Shown: positions 36,388 through 45,784, numbered from the stretch's first letter. The stretch is DNA of 64,000 nucleotides from DAOTWA01 sp034435955 (GCA_034435955.1 DAOTWA010000009.1:31790-95789), one strand, 5' to 3'. Notes: generated by a model not told the origin, from the letters alone. Translations and numbers: made by a program.

Positions 36388-39300
36388 ATGTCCTTCGAGC
36401 TCACGCTCCTGAGCGGACCCAATAACTCGCCAATCTTACCCAATACGCTGGCCGGCTGGTTGGGTTGGATTGTGCTGTTTGGAGTTCTGGCATGGGGGGT
36501 TTATTCCTCACGCGAGGAAGGTCAGGATTGGGGGCGACAAAAGTGGTATATGCTGGCAGCCCTGGCGGTGCTTGTGCCACTCGCCTCGCTTTTCTTTATC
36601 TTTCGGCTGCCTTTCGGGAATGTTCTGCCGCCACCCGAACTGCCGGTTGAGCCACGCAGTCCGGCGCTCATCATATTTGCCGCCCTGCCATGGACGCTGG
36701 CAGCGGGATTGTTGGGATCAATCCCAGCGGTATTACTGGGACTTTTTTCCGGGGCAGTTCTGGCGGCAGTAGACACGCATAATTTCTACACGCCGCTCGC
36801 GACTGGGTTGATGGCGCTGGTGTTCACTGCCTGTGTGAGGCAGCGTTATCGCACGCTCATCTACGAGTTGATGCGGCACCCCTTCGTTGCGACAATTGTT
36901 ACCGGTGTGTTATATGGTTTCGTTTATCTGGTGAGCACCACGTTGGCATTGCCAGGCTCGTTGGCTGCAAGGTTGGATTTTACCCTGGCTCATTTTTGGA
37001 CCGCGATGCTGGCTACCGGCGGAGAGCTGTTCCTTGCAGGTGTCATCTGCGAAATTGTCTCATTAATATTTCCCGAAAATTGGGGTCGTAAAACTCCTCT
37101 AGAACCCTCTCCGATTGAATCAAGTCTGCAAGTTCGTTTCTTCTACGGTACAGGGCCGCTGATTGTGCTGCTGCTGCTTACGCTTGCCTATGCAGACTGG
37201 AAGATCGCCGGCAGCGCTGCCCGCAACATGATTCGCGATCGGCTTTCGAGCACGGCTCAAGTAGCTGCGGATAGCGTGCCTTTCTTTCTGGAGACCGGAC
37301 AGAACCTGATCCAGCAAATCAGCCGTAATGCCGCCTTGCAGAAACCTGATGCCGACCTATTGCCCGGCCAATTGGCGGAGTTAATGCGGGTTACCCCATA
37401 TTTCAGTCAACTCTACTTCTTCGATGCCAATGGGAATCCGGTCACCGGCTATCCTGAAAAAGATTTAAATCGTCTGTTCCCCAGTCCGGAAGAACAGAAC
37501 GGTGTCCAGCTCGCACTGCGCGGTGTCGTCGTGCAGAATTACACCCTGGCGCCAGCGAATGGGGAAAGCGCCGGCCAGGTGTCGTTTATTGCGACAGTGT
37601 TTGGTCAGGGGCACGTCCCTGCTGGCGCCGTGCTGGGTCGTACCGACCTGGCAACGAACCCGATCTTGCAGCCGATTGTCAAGTCGATGGACGATCTTCA
37701 CGAGCTCGGCGGCCAGGGAGCCATCCTGGATGGAAGCGGTCGTGTGCTGTATACCTCGCAGGCGCTGCCGATGATGGCTACCTTTGGCAGCAATCTGTCG
37801 GACAGCCCCTCCTTCTTCGACGCAACCGGGCTGGACGGCACCCGCCAGTTGGTATTCTCCCAGCCCACGCAAGGGCAAGGCTGGTATATTCTACTTTCTG
37901 TACCAGCGCAAAGTGCCCAGCAGATGGGGATCAGCATCGCCGAACCGCTCTTGATCTTGATCTTTGGGATGGCTGTCTTCATCATCGTCTATCTGCGCTT
38001 GGGTTTGCGCGGCGTGACGGCATCGCTGCAAACGCTGGCGGCGGAGGCGGGGCACATTGCTGAGGGTCAACTCGATCGGTCGCTGCCCATTCATGGGGCG
38101 GATGAAGTCGGACGGCTGCGGCAGGCATTCGAACAGATGCGCGCCAGCTTGAAAAGCCGGCTGGATGAATTGAACCGCCTGCTCGTGGTGAGCCAGGGCG
38201 TCGCTTCGAGCCTGAAGGTGGAGGATTCTGTCAAGCCGATCCTTGAAGCTGCGCTGGCTAACGGGGCCTGTGCAGTGAGGGTAATTCTGACCGATGAAGC
38301 GCAGACCGAGGATCAATCGGTTGAGGCTGCCAGGTTTGGAATGGGGCCGAAATCCGATGAATTTGCCGACATGGACGAGCGCGTCCTCGGCTTGCTGGCC
38401 CAGCGTGAACCGCTGGTGCTTGGGAACCTGACCCGCGGGCGCGGGTTGAACTTACCGCCTGATGCGCCACACCCCGCTGCCTTGATGGCTGTCCGGTTGA
38501 AACACGAGAATCGTTCATTTGGCGCATTGTGGGTCGGCTATGACAACCCGCGGCGGTTCAGCGATGAGGAGATGCGTTTTCTGAGTACCCTGGCGGGTGA
38601 AGCCGCGCTGGCAGCGGCCAATGCCCGCTTGTTCACCTCGGCCGAAATCGGCAGAAAACGCCTGGAAGCTGTGCTTCGTTCTACCCCAGACGCAATCCTG
38701 GTGACAGATCAGAACAACCGCTTGCTGCTTTCCAATCCAGCGGCCTCCCAACTGCCAGGAATGAACGGTTCCCTGGTTAGAGGCAAGCCGATCAGCGAGA
38801 TCATCAGCGATGCCGAGCTGCTTCGTCTGATGAACGATTCCCTGGAGAAACATTCCGCCACCGAGATATCCTTCCCCAACGGGCGCACCTACTACGCCAC
38901 CGTATCGTTGGTTATGGTGGAGGAGCAGCCTGTCGGCCGCGTGTGCATTTTGCGGGACATCACCCATTATAAGGAAGTCGACGAGCTGAAGTCGGACTTC
39001 GTCGCCACGGTCAGCCATGACCTGCGCTCGCCTTTAAAGAATATGCGCGGTTATGCCACCCTGCTTCAAATGGTCGGCGATCTGAACGAGCAGCAGAAGA
39101 CCTACGTGCGCAGGATCATCAGCGGGGTGGAGACGATGAACAGGCTGGTCAACAACCTGCTCGATCTGGGGCGCATCGAAGCTGGCGTCGAATTAAAGCT
39201 GGAAATGATCCCAGTGGTCGACGCGGTGGAGCGGGTGACGGACCAGCTTCAACTCCAGGCAGCCCAACGCAATATCCAGCTCGACCAGGAATTTCCTCTA

Positions 39301-39672
39301 GACGAAAATCCGGTGATCGAGGCCGATCGGGCGCTGCTGGAGCAAGCGCTCACCAACCTGATCGAAAACGCGATTAAATTCACCCCGGTGGGCGGGCAGG
39401 TGAGGGTTAAGGTTCAGACGCGTAAATCCGCAGTGATCTTCGCAGTACAGGACACCGGCATTGGCATCGCACCTTTGGATCAGCCGCGCTTGTTCGAAAA
39501 ATTTTATCGGGGAGGCTCGCGAGAGGCGCAGCAACAGAGGGGCAGTGGCCTGGGATTGGCCATTGTTAAATCCGTCGCAGACCGCCATGGTGGGCGGGTT
39601 TGGCTAGAGAGCCAGCTCGGCAAAGGCAGCACTTTTTATCTGGAAATTCCATACAACCAGGCTTCACGTTAA
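36388..39672 (+). CDS. Membrane hybrid-sensor histidine kinase with Cache, HAMP, GAF and PAS domains
   Basis: 1094 residues. About eight hydrophobic segments (residues 20-285) precede a roughly 230-residue extracytoplasmic region resembling dCache sensors (for example DRLSSTAQVAADSVPFF). Then come one more membrane segment (514-537), a HAMP linker (540-590), a GAF domain (about 600-745), a PAS domain from 757 (STPDAILVTDQNNRLLLSNP), a HisKA domain with phosphoacceptor His877 in VSHDLRSPLKN, and an ATPase domain with NLIENAIKF, DTGIGIA and GSGLGLAIVK. All catalytic motifs are intact. No receiver domain is present, and no response-regulator gene lies within 5 kb, so it is an orphan kinase. It sits alone between plsC and a convergent terminator. 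Confidence 0.93.
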   Translation: MSFELTLLSGPNNSPILPNTLAGWLGWIVLFGVLAWGVYSSREEGQDWGRQKWYMLAALAVLVPLASLFFIFRLPFGNVLPPPELPVEPRSPALIIFAALPWTLAAGLLGSIPAVLLGLFSGAVLAAVDTHNFYTPLATGLMALVFTACVRQRYRTLIYELMRHPFVATIVTGVLYGFVYLVSTTLALPGSLAARLDFTLAHFWTAMLATGGELFLAGVICEIVSLIFPENWGRKTPLEPSPIESSLQVRFFYGTGPLIVLLLLTLAYADWKIAGSAARNMIRDRLSSTAQVAADSVPFFLETGQNLIQQISRNAALQKPDADLLPGQLAELMRVTPYFSQLYFFDANGNPVTGYPEKDLNRLFPSPEEQNGVQLALRGVVVQNYTLAPANGESAGQVSFIATVFGQGHVPAGAVLGRTDLATNPILQPIVKSMDDLHELGGQGAILDGSGRVLYTSQALPMMATFGSNLSDSPSFFDATGLDGTRQLVFSQPTQGQGWYILLSVPAQSAQQMGISIAEPLLILIFGMAVFIIVYLRLGLRGVTASLQTLAAEAGHIAEGQLDRSLPIHGADEVGRLRQAFEQMRASLKSRLDELNRLLVVSQGVASSLKVEDSVKPILEAALANGACAVRVILTDEAQTEDQSVEAARFGMGPKSDEFADMDERVLGLLAQREPLVLGNLTRGRGLNLPPDAPHPAALMAVRLKHENRSFGALWVGYDNPRRFSDEEMRFLSTLAGEAALAAANARLFTSAEIGRKRLEAVLRSTPDAILVTDQNNRLLLSNPAASQLPGMNGSLVRGKPISEIISDAELLRLMNDSLEKHSATEISFPNGRTYYATVSLVMVEEQPVGRVCILRDITHYKEVDELKSDFVATVSHDLRSPLKNMRGYATLLQMVGDLNEQQKTYVRRIISGVETMNRLVNNLLDLGRIEAGVELKLEMIPVVDAVERVTDQLQLQAAQRNIQLDQEFPLDENPVIEADRALLEQALTNLIENAIKFTPVGGQVRVKVQTRKSAVIFAVQDTGIGIAPLDQPRLFEKFYRGGSREAQQQRGSGLGLAIVKSVADRHGGRVWLESQLGKGSTFYLEIPYNQASR

Positions 39673-39726
39673 TCGGCGGAGGGGACAGAGCGATCGTTTT
39701 CCATAGCTAAGGGGGTTAAAAGACTC

Positions 39727-39750
39727 ACCCTCGGATCAAACTCCGAGGGT
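39727..39750. terminator. Stem-loop between convergent kinase and SIS genes
   Basis: A perfect 9-bp stem (39727-39735 with 39742-39750; ACCCTCGGA and its complement) closes a 6-base loop. On the minus strand it is followed by a short U-run (AGTCTTTTAAC), so it can end the import operon; on the plus strand the tail is weaker. Confidence 0.65.
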
Positions 39751-39787
39751 AAGCCATGTACTGAGATAATGTTATCAATGGTCTATC

Positions 39788-40837
39788 CTACTCATGTAAG
39801 ACCACTTTTCCCATATGTAAAAACTTGCCCGGCACGACGCCGTTTTCCAATGCCAGGTGGACGGTGAGCAACTGAATGGGTATGATTTCGGCCAGCGGCA
39901 AGCCTATTCCTTGTGCCGAGGGCATTAGAACTTGAGGCCCTGGCTGATCCGCGCCGGACGGGGCCACCCATAGCGAATGGGCATCCTGGCGTAACAGCTC
40001 ATCGTGAAGGCGCAGCATCAGTTCCCTGGTTTCGGCCGGCCCGGCAAATAACAGCGCAGTCAGTTCTGGTCCGGCCAGCTCGATTGGACCATGGCGGAAT
40101 TGGCCGGCTTCCAGGCCGAAAGCGCCAACCTTGGAAGCTTCATTGAGAATGAGCATGCCCGTGTAAACAGACGCCAGGGAAGGGCCGCGCCCGAGCAGGA
40201 CCATGCGCCGGGTAAGAAGAACGCGATCCCGTAAATGTTGCAGTTGGGCTCTCCAATCGTCAAGATAGACGGCGATGGCATTAGCGGTTGCACTCAGATT
40301 GTCCCATCCTGCCTGCACATCTTCCCCAACCAGCGCCAGCGCGGCCAATTGCGCGACCGCCAGGGTGTTCAGGTAGGAATATGTCGAAACCGTGCGCTCA
40401 TCGGCTGCCCAGATTGGCAGGGTGCACTCACCCGCGCTGACTGCCAGTGGGCTGCTCAAATCGTTGACGGTCGCCAGCAGAAATGCCTGGATATCTTTAA
40501 GCTGCTCAAGCAAAATGACAACCTCAGCGCTGCGCCCTGATTGAGAAAAGATCCAAACCAGGGTCTTTCTGGTGATCAGCGCGCGAGCAAAATGAACGAG
40601 CTCGGCTGTATCTAACCAATATGCAGGCAGACCGGCTTTCACTAACTGCAGCCAGACAGGGTAAGCCGCATAGAGGGATGCGCCCATTCCGGTCAATACA
40701 ATACGGTCGATGCTGCCATCTTGGAGTCCCTTGACAAGGGATCTCAATGGATGCGGGTCAAAATGACTCAAAGCGGCTTGCAAAGCTTGAGGCTGCTTCA
40801 AAATGTCTTGCAGGTAAGTATTTTCTTCGAGATTCAT
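39788..40837 (-). CDS. SIS-domain sugar-phosphate isomerase/deaminase-like protein
   Basis: 349 residues with two SIS domains. The first has LTGMGASLYAAYPVWLQL and WIFSQSGRSAEVV (the phosphosugar-binding Ser/Thr loop), the second RGPSLASVYTGMLILNEASK and EAGQFRHGPIEL. It resembles the isomerase half of GlmS and the AgaS/FrlB group. No glutaminase domain is present. In this operon it likely isomerises or deaminates a phosphorylated amino sugar produced by the ROK kinase. Its start overlaps the kinase stop by one base. The exact substrate is not determinable. Confidence 0.85.
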   Translation of the reverse strand: MNLEENTYLQDILKQPQALQAALSHFDPHPLRSLVKGLQDGSIDRIVLTGMGASLYAAYPVWLQLVKAGLPAYWLDTAELVHFARALITRKTLVWIFSQSGRSAEVVILLEQLKDIQAFLLATVNDLSSPLAVSAGECTLPIWAADERTVSTYSYLNTLAVAQLAALALVGEDVQAGWDNLSATANAIAVYLDDWRAQLQHLRDRVLLTRRMVLLGRGPSLASVYTGMLILNEASKVGAFGLEAGQFRHGPIELAGPELTALLFAGPAETRELMLRLHDELLRQDAHSLWVAPSGADQPGPQVLMPSAQGIGLPLAEIIPIQLLTVHLALENGVVPGKFLHMGKVVLHE

Positions 40838-41796
40838 TATTCCTCACGTTGTGACCAGATTGAATATGCAGCGCCGTAAATACCGGCGTGGTTTCCTAAT
40901 CGTGCCAGCTCGATCTTCACACTTGTGGCAGGCACCATCACGGAATGGTCGGCGATGGCTGTTTGCAGGCGGGGCAGGAAAAGGTCGGAGCTTTTCATGA
41001 CACCACCACCAAGCACGATCATGTCGGGTACAAAGCAGGTGATCACGTTGACGACGCCGATGGCGAAATAATCCGCCACCTTTTCCATGATCGAGCATGC
41101 CAGGCGGTCACCGGCGCGGGCCGCTTCAGCGACCAGACGGGCGTCGATTTTGTCAATATTGCCGCCAGCCATCTCCAAGATCATTGAAGAGGAGAGATCA
41201 GCTTCGCGAGCCCGGCGTGCTATGGCGGGTCCGGAACACAGGCTTTCCCAACAACCGTGAGCGCCGCAGTAACAAGGCGGTCCAGAAGGATCTACGATCA
41301 TGTGGCCGCCATCGGGATGCGCATTATTCAGACCGCGATAGATGTGCCCATCCAGGATCAAGGATACGCCGATGCCGGTGCCCACGGTGATCGCATACAA
41401 CCGGCGGACTGACTGCCCTGCCCCGCGCCAATACTCGCCCAGCGCGGCCGCATCCGCGTCGTTTTCAAGCGTGATCGGAACATCATAATACTTCCTCAGC
41501 CAGCGGGTGATGGGCACTTCTTTCCAACCGGGCAGAGTATAGGGATTGTTGATGACCCCCAGCACCGGGTCAACCGGTCCGGTTGAACCGATGCCAATTC
41601 CAACCAGAGGGCGGGCGTCTGTCTCCGTCAGGACCTGCTCAATTAAGGCGCTGATGCGCGCCAAGCCGGCTTCAGGTCCCCGCGCGGCTTCAATCAAAGC
41701 ATCATGCACGGCGAGCAATGTCCCTTGCTGGTCGATGGCCCCAACGCGAACAGACATGCCCCCCAGGTCAATACCGATCGCGATTTCGTCTTTCAT
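40837..41796 (-). CDS. ROK-family sugar kinase
   Basis: 319 residues. The N-terminal phosphate loop IGIDLGGMSVRVGAIDQQG, ENDADAAALGE (catalytic Asp), the GTGIGVSLILDG hinge and the ROK zinc motif CYCGAHGCWESLCSG are all present, with HPDGGHMIVDPSG supplying the zinc histidine. It is an enzyme, not a ROK repressor, since there is no N-terminal helix-turn-helix. Likely substrates are glucose, N-acetylmannosamine or N-acetylglucosamine; which one is not shown by the sequence. It overlaps the permease stop (ATGA). Confidence 0.9.
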   Translation of the reverse strand: MKDEIAIGIDLGGMSVRVGAIDQQGTLLAVHDALIEAARGPEAGLARISALIEQVLTETDARPLVGIGIGSTGPVDPVLGVINNPYTLPGWKEVPITRWLRKYYDVPITLENDADAAALGEYWRGAGQSVRRLYAITVGTGIGVSLILDGHIYRGLNNAHPDGGHMIVDPSGPPCYCGAHGCWESLCSGPAIARRAREADLSSSMILEMAGGNIDKIDARLVAEAARAGDRLACSIMEKVADYFAIGVVNVITCFVPDMIVLGGGVMKSSDLFLPRLQTAIADHSVMVPATSVKIELARLGNHAGIYGAAYSIWSQREE

Positions 41797-42647
41797 CCCT
41801 TAACGGCTCCGGCTGTCAGACCACTGACGATGTAGCGCTGGAAAATGAGCGAGAGGATGACCGGAGGAATGGCCGCCAGCACGCCGCCGGTCATCATGCT
41901 GCCGACGTCCACAACGTAGCGCCCCGTAAACTCAGCAATTGCCACCGGCACAGTCTTAGCCGCAACGGTGCTGGTAAAGATGAGCGCAAAGAAGAATTCA
42001 TCCCAGGCGGTTAGAAAAACGAACAGGCCGGTCGAGATGAGACCCGGCGTGGAGATGGGCATGATGATGCGAAAGAGTGTCTCGAGACGGTCACAGCCAT
42101 CGATGCGGGCGGCGTCCTCGAGTTCTATGGGTATGGTATCGAAGAAGGCGGCCATCAGCCAGATGGCAAACGGCAGGGCGAAGCTGAGATAGGTGATGAT
42201 CAGGATGCCCGGCGTATTGAGCAGCCGATACCGTGAGGCGAAAAGATAGAGCGGAATAACCAGTGAAATTTCCGGGATCATGCGAGTGCCCAAAATGCCG
42301 AGCAGGATAGGTTGACGAAAGGGCATCCGCAGGCGGATCAAAGCGTAAGATGCCAATGAACCAAAAACCAGCGTAATCGCGGTGACTGAAGAGGCGACAA
42401 GAAGTGAATTCCACAAGGTGATGCGGAAAGTTCTGGCTACCTCGGAGGTGCCTTGGGCCGGGAAGAAGATATTCATGTAGTTCTGCAAAGTGGGCTGGTG
42501 CGGGATCCAATGGATGGGCACCGAGAGCAGCTCGGCCCGCGTGGATATGCTCGAGATTACCAGCCAGGCCACGGGTAAATAAACGAACAACAACACCGGC
42601 ACCACAAGCAACCCGAGGAGCAACTTGCGCAGAATTTTTGGTTTCAT
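41793..42647 (-). CDS. Carbohydrate ABC transporter permease (MalG-like)
   Basis: 284 residues with six hydrophobic segments. The cytoplasmic EAA loop reads ELEDAARIDGCDRLETLFRIIMPISTPGL, which contacts the ATPase. The LPFAIWLMAAFF segment before it is typical of MalG/AraQ partners. It forms a heterodimer with the permease encoded just upstream, whose stop overlaps its start. No ATPase gene accompanies the pair; a shared ATPase encoded elsewhere is likely. Confidence 0.92.
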   Translation of the reverse strand: MKPKILRKLLLGLLVVPVLLFVYLPVAWLVISSISTRAELLSVPIHWIPHQPTLQNYMNIFFPAQGTSEVARTFRITLWNSLLVASSVTAITLVFGSLASYALIRLRMPFRQPILLGILGTRMIPEISLVIPLYLFASRYRLLNTPGILIITYLSFALPFAIWLMAAFFDTIPIELEDAARIDGCDRLETLFRIIMPISTPGLISTGLFVFLTAWDEFFFALIFTSTVAAKTVPVAIAEFTGRYVVDVGSMMTGGVLAAIPPVILSLIFQRYIVSGLTAGAVKG

Positions 42648-43540
42648 CTTTCCACCGGGCGGTACAAAATGCGGATGTAGATAAATGCCATGATCAGGGT
42701 AAAGATCGAGATCAGGAATGCCAGGGCAGAGCCGCGTCCTACATGACCAAAACTGAATGATTCCAGATAAGTCAGGAAAGAGATCGTAACGGTTCCGAAG
42801 GCCGGCCCACCGTTTGTGATGACGTAGATAATATCAAACACGCGGAAGGCTTCGACTGTGCGGATCACCAGGGCAACGAGAATAGCCGGACGCAGCAAAG
42901 GCAGGCGAATGAACACAAAGCGCTGAAGAGCATTGGCGCCATCCACTGAAGCGGCTTCATCCAGATCCGTGGGCAATGTGGCCAGCGCCGCCTGAAGGAT
43001 CAGGGCAATGAAGGGCACGCTGTGCCAGATGTCGGCCAAAATGACCAGGTTCATGGCCGTATTCGGCTGGGTGAGCCAGGGGATGTATTTGTCGATTAAA
43101 CCGAGCTGCAGCAGGAGGCCGTTGAGCGCGCCGTAATCGGCGTTATAGATCCAACGCCACATCGTGCCGTTGACAATCGTGGGCACCGCCCAGGGTATGA
43201 TCAAACTGGTGCGTAAAAACTGCCACCCCGGTGGGTGGGTGTGGATGAGCTGGGCAATCGCCAATCCCAGGAGCAGCTCCAGGCCGACCGAAACGATGGT
43301 GAAATATAACGTGCGGCTGATGGTGACCCAAAAAACCGGATCGGTGAGCAGGGCGGCGTAATTACCCAGCCCGACAAAGGTCTGCTCCGAAGTGACGCCG
43401 CGGCTCAATTCGAACAGGCTGAGATAAACGGTGGAGATGATCGGCTGCAGCGAAATTCCCACAATGATGATCAGGCTGGGAAGGATCAGCAAGAAGCCGA
43501 TCAGAGCATCTTGTTGAGTGAGGGTTAATTTGCGGCGCAT
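42644..43540 (-). CDS. Carbohydrate ABC transporter permease (MalF/UgpA-like)
   Basis: 298 residues with six hydrophobic segments and the EAA loop DLDEAASVDGANALQRFVFIRLPLLRPA. The block WAVPTIVNGTMWRWIYNADYGALN is a common MalF-type periplasmic loop. It follows the binding-protein gene, separated by a 12-bp stem-loop at 43555-43583. The ribosome-binding site is weak, so translation could depend on the local RNA structure. Confidence 0.92.
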   Translation of the reverse strand: MRRKLTLTQQDALIGFLLILPSLIIIVGISLQPIISTVYLSLFELSRGVTSEQTFVGLGNYAALLTDPVFWVTISRTLYFTIVSVGLELLLGLAIAQLIHTHPPGWQFLRTSLIIPWAVPTIVNGTMWRWIYNADYGALNGLLLQLGLIDKYIPWLTQPNTAMNLVILADIWHSVPFIALILQAALATLPTDLDEAASVDGANALQRFVFIRLPLLRPAILVALVIRTVEAFRVFDIIYVITNGGPAFGTVTISFLTYLESFSFGHVGRGSALAFLISIFTLIMAFIYIRILYRPVER

Positions 43541-43554
43541 GGCGTCAGCGGTAA

Positions 43555-43583
43555 AGAGGATGGGGGAGCAACCCCCATCCTCT
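43555..43583 (-). other. Intercistronic stem-loop after the binding-protein gene
   Basis: A perfect 12-bp stem (43555-43566 with 43572-43583; arms read AGAGGATGGGGG and CCCCCATCCTCT) closes a 5-base loop. It lies between the stop of the binding-protein gene and the start of the first permease gene. Only a short U-run (TTTACC) follows on the minus strand. It would act as a partial terminator or a 3' RNA stabiliser that keeps binding-protein mRNA above permease mRNA. Confidence 0.7.
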
Positions 43584-43597
43584 CTAAAGGTTTGGCG

Positions 43598-44887
43598 TTA
43601 TTTGGCGAGCTCGACCCACTTGGCAGCTGCCTCGTCGAGGGCCTGTTGGGCGGATTTCTTCCCCGTCAAAGCTTCCTGCAAGGCCAACTGCAGGGCTTTT
43701 GATGCCTCAAGATAATAAGCGACTTTTGGCCGAACATGCGCGAAGGGGAATTGTTCGCTGAACATCGGCACTGTGGTTGCATTGGCGGGGGTGTAGCCCT
43801 TGAGCTTTTCCAGATTGGCCCCCTGGAATGAGGTTTGCCAGATGGGCAGGAGATGGGCGGAGTAGCGGTTCTGAACGTCTTCCGAGGTGAGAAATTCGAT
43901 GTATTTCCAGGCCGCATCCTTGTTGGGCGAAGTCGCCGCAACCGAGAAGCCCATCGAGCCATTGATAGTGGCGCTCTGTACCCCTGAGCCAGCGAATGCG
44001 GGCATCAGCGCCATCTTGACCTGGCCGGTCACCTGAGACTGCTCTTTGTTGAAGTTGGCCAAGTCGTACATGTACACCCAGTTTGTCGCAAAAACTGCTT
44101 TGCCCTGGGAGAATACGTTGCGGACATCTTCCTCGACGTAGGAGACCGAAGCCGGATTGGTGATGCCATCTTTTATGGTCTGGATCATCCAGTTCAAGGT
44201 CTTCACGCCGGTGGCGTCATTAAAGACCGGTTTGCCCGCGTCATCCACAAGACGCCCCCCATTGCCGTACAGGAGAGTTACCCAATCGCAGATGGCAGCC
44301 TCATACTGCCCCCACGACCAGACCACGGGATATTCCACGATGCCTTTTTGTTTGATCACTTTGGCCTGATCGACCATCTCATCCCACGTCTTGGGTGGAG
44401 CGGTGAAACCGGCATCGTTGAGGAGTTTCTCATTGTAGTAGAAATATTTTTCGTCCAACAGCCAGGGCATGCCAAATACCTTGCCGCCAACCGTGGTGAT
44501 ATCCCAAGAGGCCGGGAAGATTTTGTCGCGCATATCCTTGGTTATTCGGTCGGTGACATCCAGGATGTAACCAGCCTTGGCGAATTCCGCATACCAGATA
44601 TCATCCACAAGGAAAACATCGTAGGCAGGCGGCTTGGCGGCCATGGCAGTAGTGATCTTGTCGTGCAAGGCATCGTAGGATACGTACTCGATTTCCACTT
44701 TAATGGTGGGATTGGCCTTATTGAATTCGTCTACGATGGCGTTCATTTCATCAACGGTTGGACCGGCCTGTTCCATAGTCAGGACGTGAATCGTCACCGG
44801 ACCGGCCTGGCTGGGTTGGCAGCCCATAGCGCTGATCAGCAGCACCAGCACAAATGCCAGGGTTAAGATCTTCGCCGTAGTTCTCAT
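43598..44887 (-). CDS. Carbohydrate ABC transporter substrate-binding lipoprotein
   Basis: 429 residues from the ATG at 44887, chosen because a strong GAGGAG lies just upstream and the sequence then begins with a lipoprotein signal (MRTTAKILTLAFVLVLLISA, lipobox SAMGC). It is a family 1 solute-binding protein, with EFNKANPTIKVEIEYVSYDALHDKI, DVFLVDDIWYAEFAKAGYILDVT and FPASWDITTVGGKVFGMPWLLD as the expected blocks. It is anchored outside the membrane and delivers sugar to the two permeases downstream. The ligand is not readable from sequence; kinase and SIS partners point to an amino sugar or related hexose. Confidence 0.94.
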   Translation of the reverse strand: MRTTAKILTLAFVLVLLISAMGCQPSQAGPVTIHVLTMEQAGPTVDEMNAIVDEFNKANPTIKVEIEYVSYDALHDKITTAMAAKPPAYDVFLVDDIWYAEFAKAGYILDVTDRITKDMRDKIFPASWDITTVGGKVFGMPWLLDEKYFYYNEKLLNDAGFTAPPKTWDEMVDQAKVIKQKGIVEYPVVWSWGQYEAAICDWVTLLYGNGGRLVDDAGKPVFNDATGVKTLNWMIQTIKDGITNPASVSYVEEDVRNVFSQGKAVFATNWVYMYDLANFNKEQSQVTGQVKMALMPAFAGSGVQSATINGSMGFSVAATSPNKDAAWKYIEFLTSEDVQNRYSAHLLPIWQTSFQGANLEKLKGYTPANATTVPMFSEQFPFAHVRPKVAYYLEASKALQLALQEALTGKKSAQQALDEAAAKWVELAK

Positions 44888-44981
44888 TTTTTTCTCCTCG
44901 CTTTTGGAAATAAACCTGGTCGATCGAGAACGGATGCTCCACAAACAAACCCTATGGACTTTATCGACCTCCTTTCCAGCT

Positions 44982-45749
44982 TTAAATTCCGGTTTCCAAC
45001 TGCCGGAATTGGAAGTAAAACTCTCCCTTGTCGCCATTGGACATGGACCAGGAGTACTCGACGGCTACACCATTGTCCATGAAGGCGACGATTTCGCTGA
45101 TCAGCGCTGGCAGGCCAGCCTCCGTACTGAAATAGGCGGCCTCCCTAGAGGTGAGCAGGGCAGGCTTGATGGTATGCTCCAATACGGTGATGGTCACTCC
45201 GAAACGTTGATGCAAGATTCGATACAGGGAATCGTAAGGGCCCCACTCTAGTTCCTCGAGGCCGGGAAAGCGCTGGTGAGGAAGATAAGCGACTTCATAC
45301 AGAATGGGTATCTCATCCGCCAGCCGCAAGCGGCTCAACTCGATCAAAGCCTCGCCAGGTGCGACTTTCAGTTTGTGGGCAATTTGAGGGGGCGCCGGGG
45401 TCAATCGTTTGTCCAGCAGGCGGCTGCTAGGCTGGCGTCCGATGGCTCTCATTTGCTCGGTAAAGCTCAACTTGCTGGCCGTGATGGTGGCCCGGAAGGG
45501 TTGTTGAACGAAGGTACCCACCCCCTGACGCCGGCTAAGCCAGTTTTGGCGGACCAGCTCTTCTAAAGCTCGGCGCACAGTAAGACGGCTGACGCCATAT
45601 AGCGTGGCCAGCTCCGATTCTGGGGGAATCATCTGGCCGGATTCCAGATCGCCGCGCAAGATCAGATCCTTCAAATTGCGTTCAATTTGATCATAGAGCG
45701 GCAATTTACTGGAATGGTCGATTTTGAGGCGGGTTTTATCGATTTCCAT
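44982..45749 (-). CDS. GntR/UTRA family transcriptional regulator
   Basis: 255 residues. The N-terminal winged helix-turn-helix reads PLYDQIERNLKDLILRGD, PPESELATLYGVSRLTVRRA and RRQGVGTFV (residues 15-90). The C-terminal UTRA domain (about 95-250) binds a small phosphorylated ligand, as in NagR/YvoA and HutC-branch regulators. It opens the import operon and probably represses it until a sugar phosphate is bound. A near-palindrome between its -10 box and start codon is a candidate autoregulatory operator. Confidence 0.93.
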   Translation of the reverse strand: MEIDKTRLKIDHSSKLPLYDQIERNLKDLILRGDLESGQMIPPESELATLYGVSRLTVRRALEELVRQNWLSRRQGVGTFVQQPFRATITASKLSFTEQMRAIGRQPSSRLLDKRLTPAPPQIAHKLKVAPGEALIELSRLRLADEIPILYEVAYLPHQRFPGLEELEWGPYDSLYRILHQRFGVTITVLEHTIKPALLTSREAAYFSTEAGLPALISEIVAFMDNGVAVEYSWSMSNGDKGEFYFQFRQLETGI

Positions 45750-45763
45750 CAGAGATATAGAGA

Positions 45764-45777
45764 TATAGACGTCAATA
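45764..45777. promoter_or_regulatory. Candidate GntR operator
   Basis: TATAGACGTCAATA is symmetric at 12 of 14 positions (TAT-N-GACGTC-N-ATA). It lies over the expected transcript start of the GntR gene, between the -10 box (45785-45790) and the ATG (45749), where a repressor would block transcription. An adjacent tandem repeat AGATATAG-AGATATAG (45753-45768) partly overlaps it. Confidence 0.5.
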
Positions 45778-45784
45778 CAAATTT

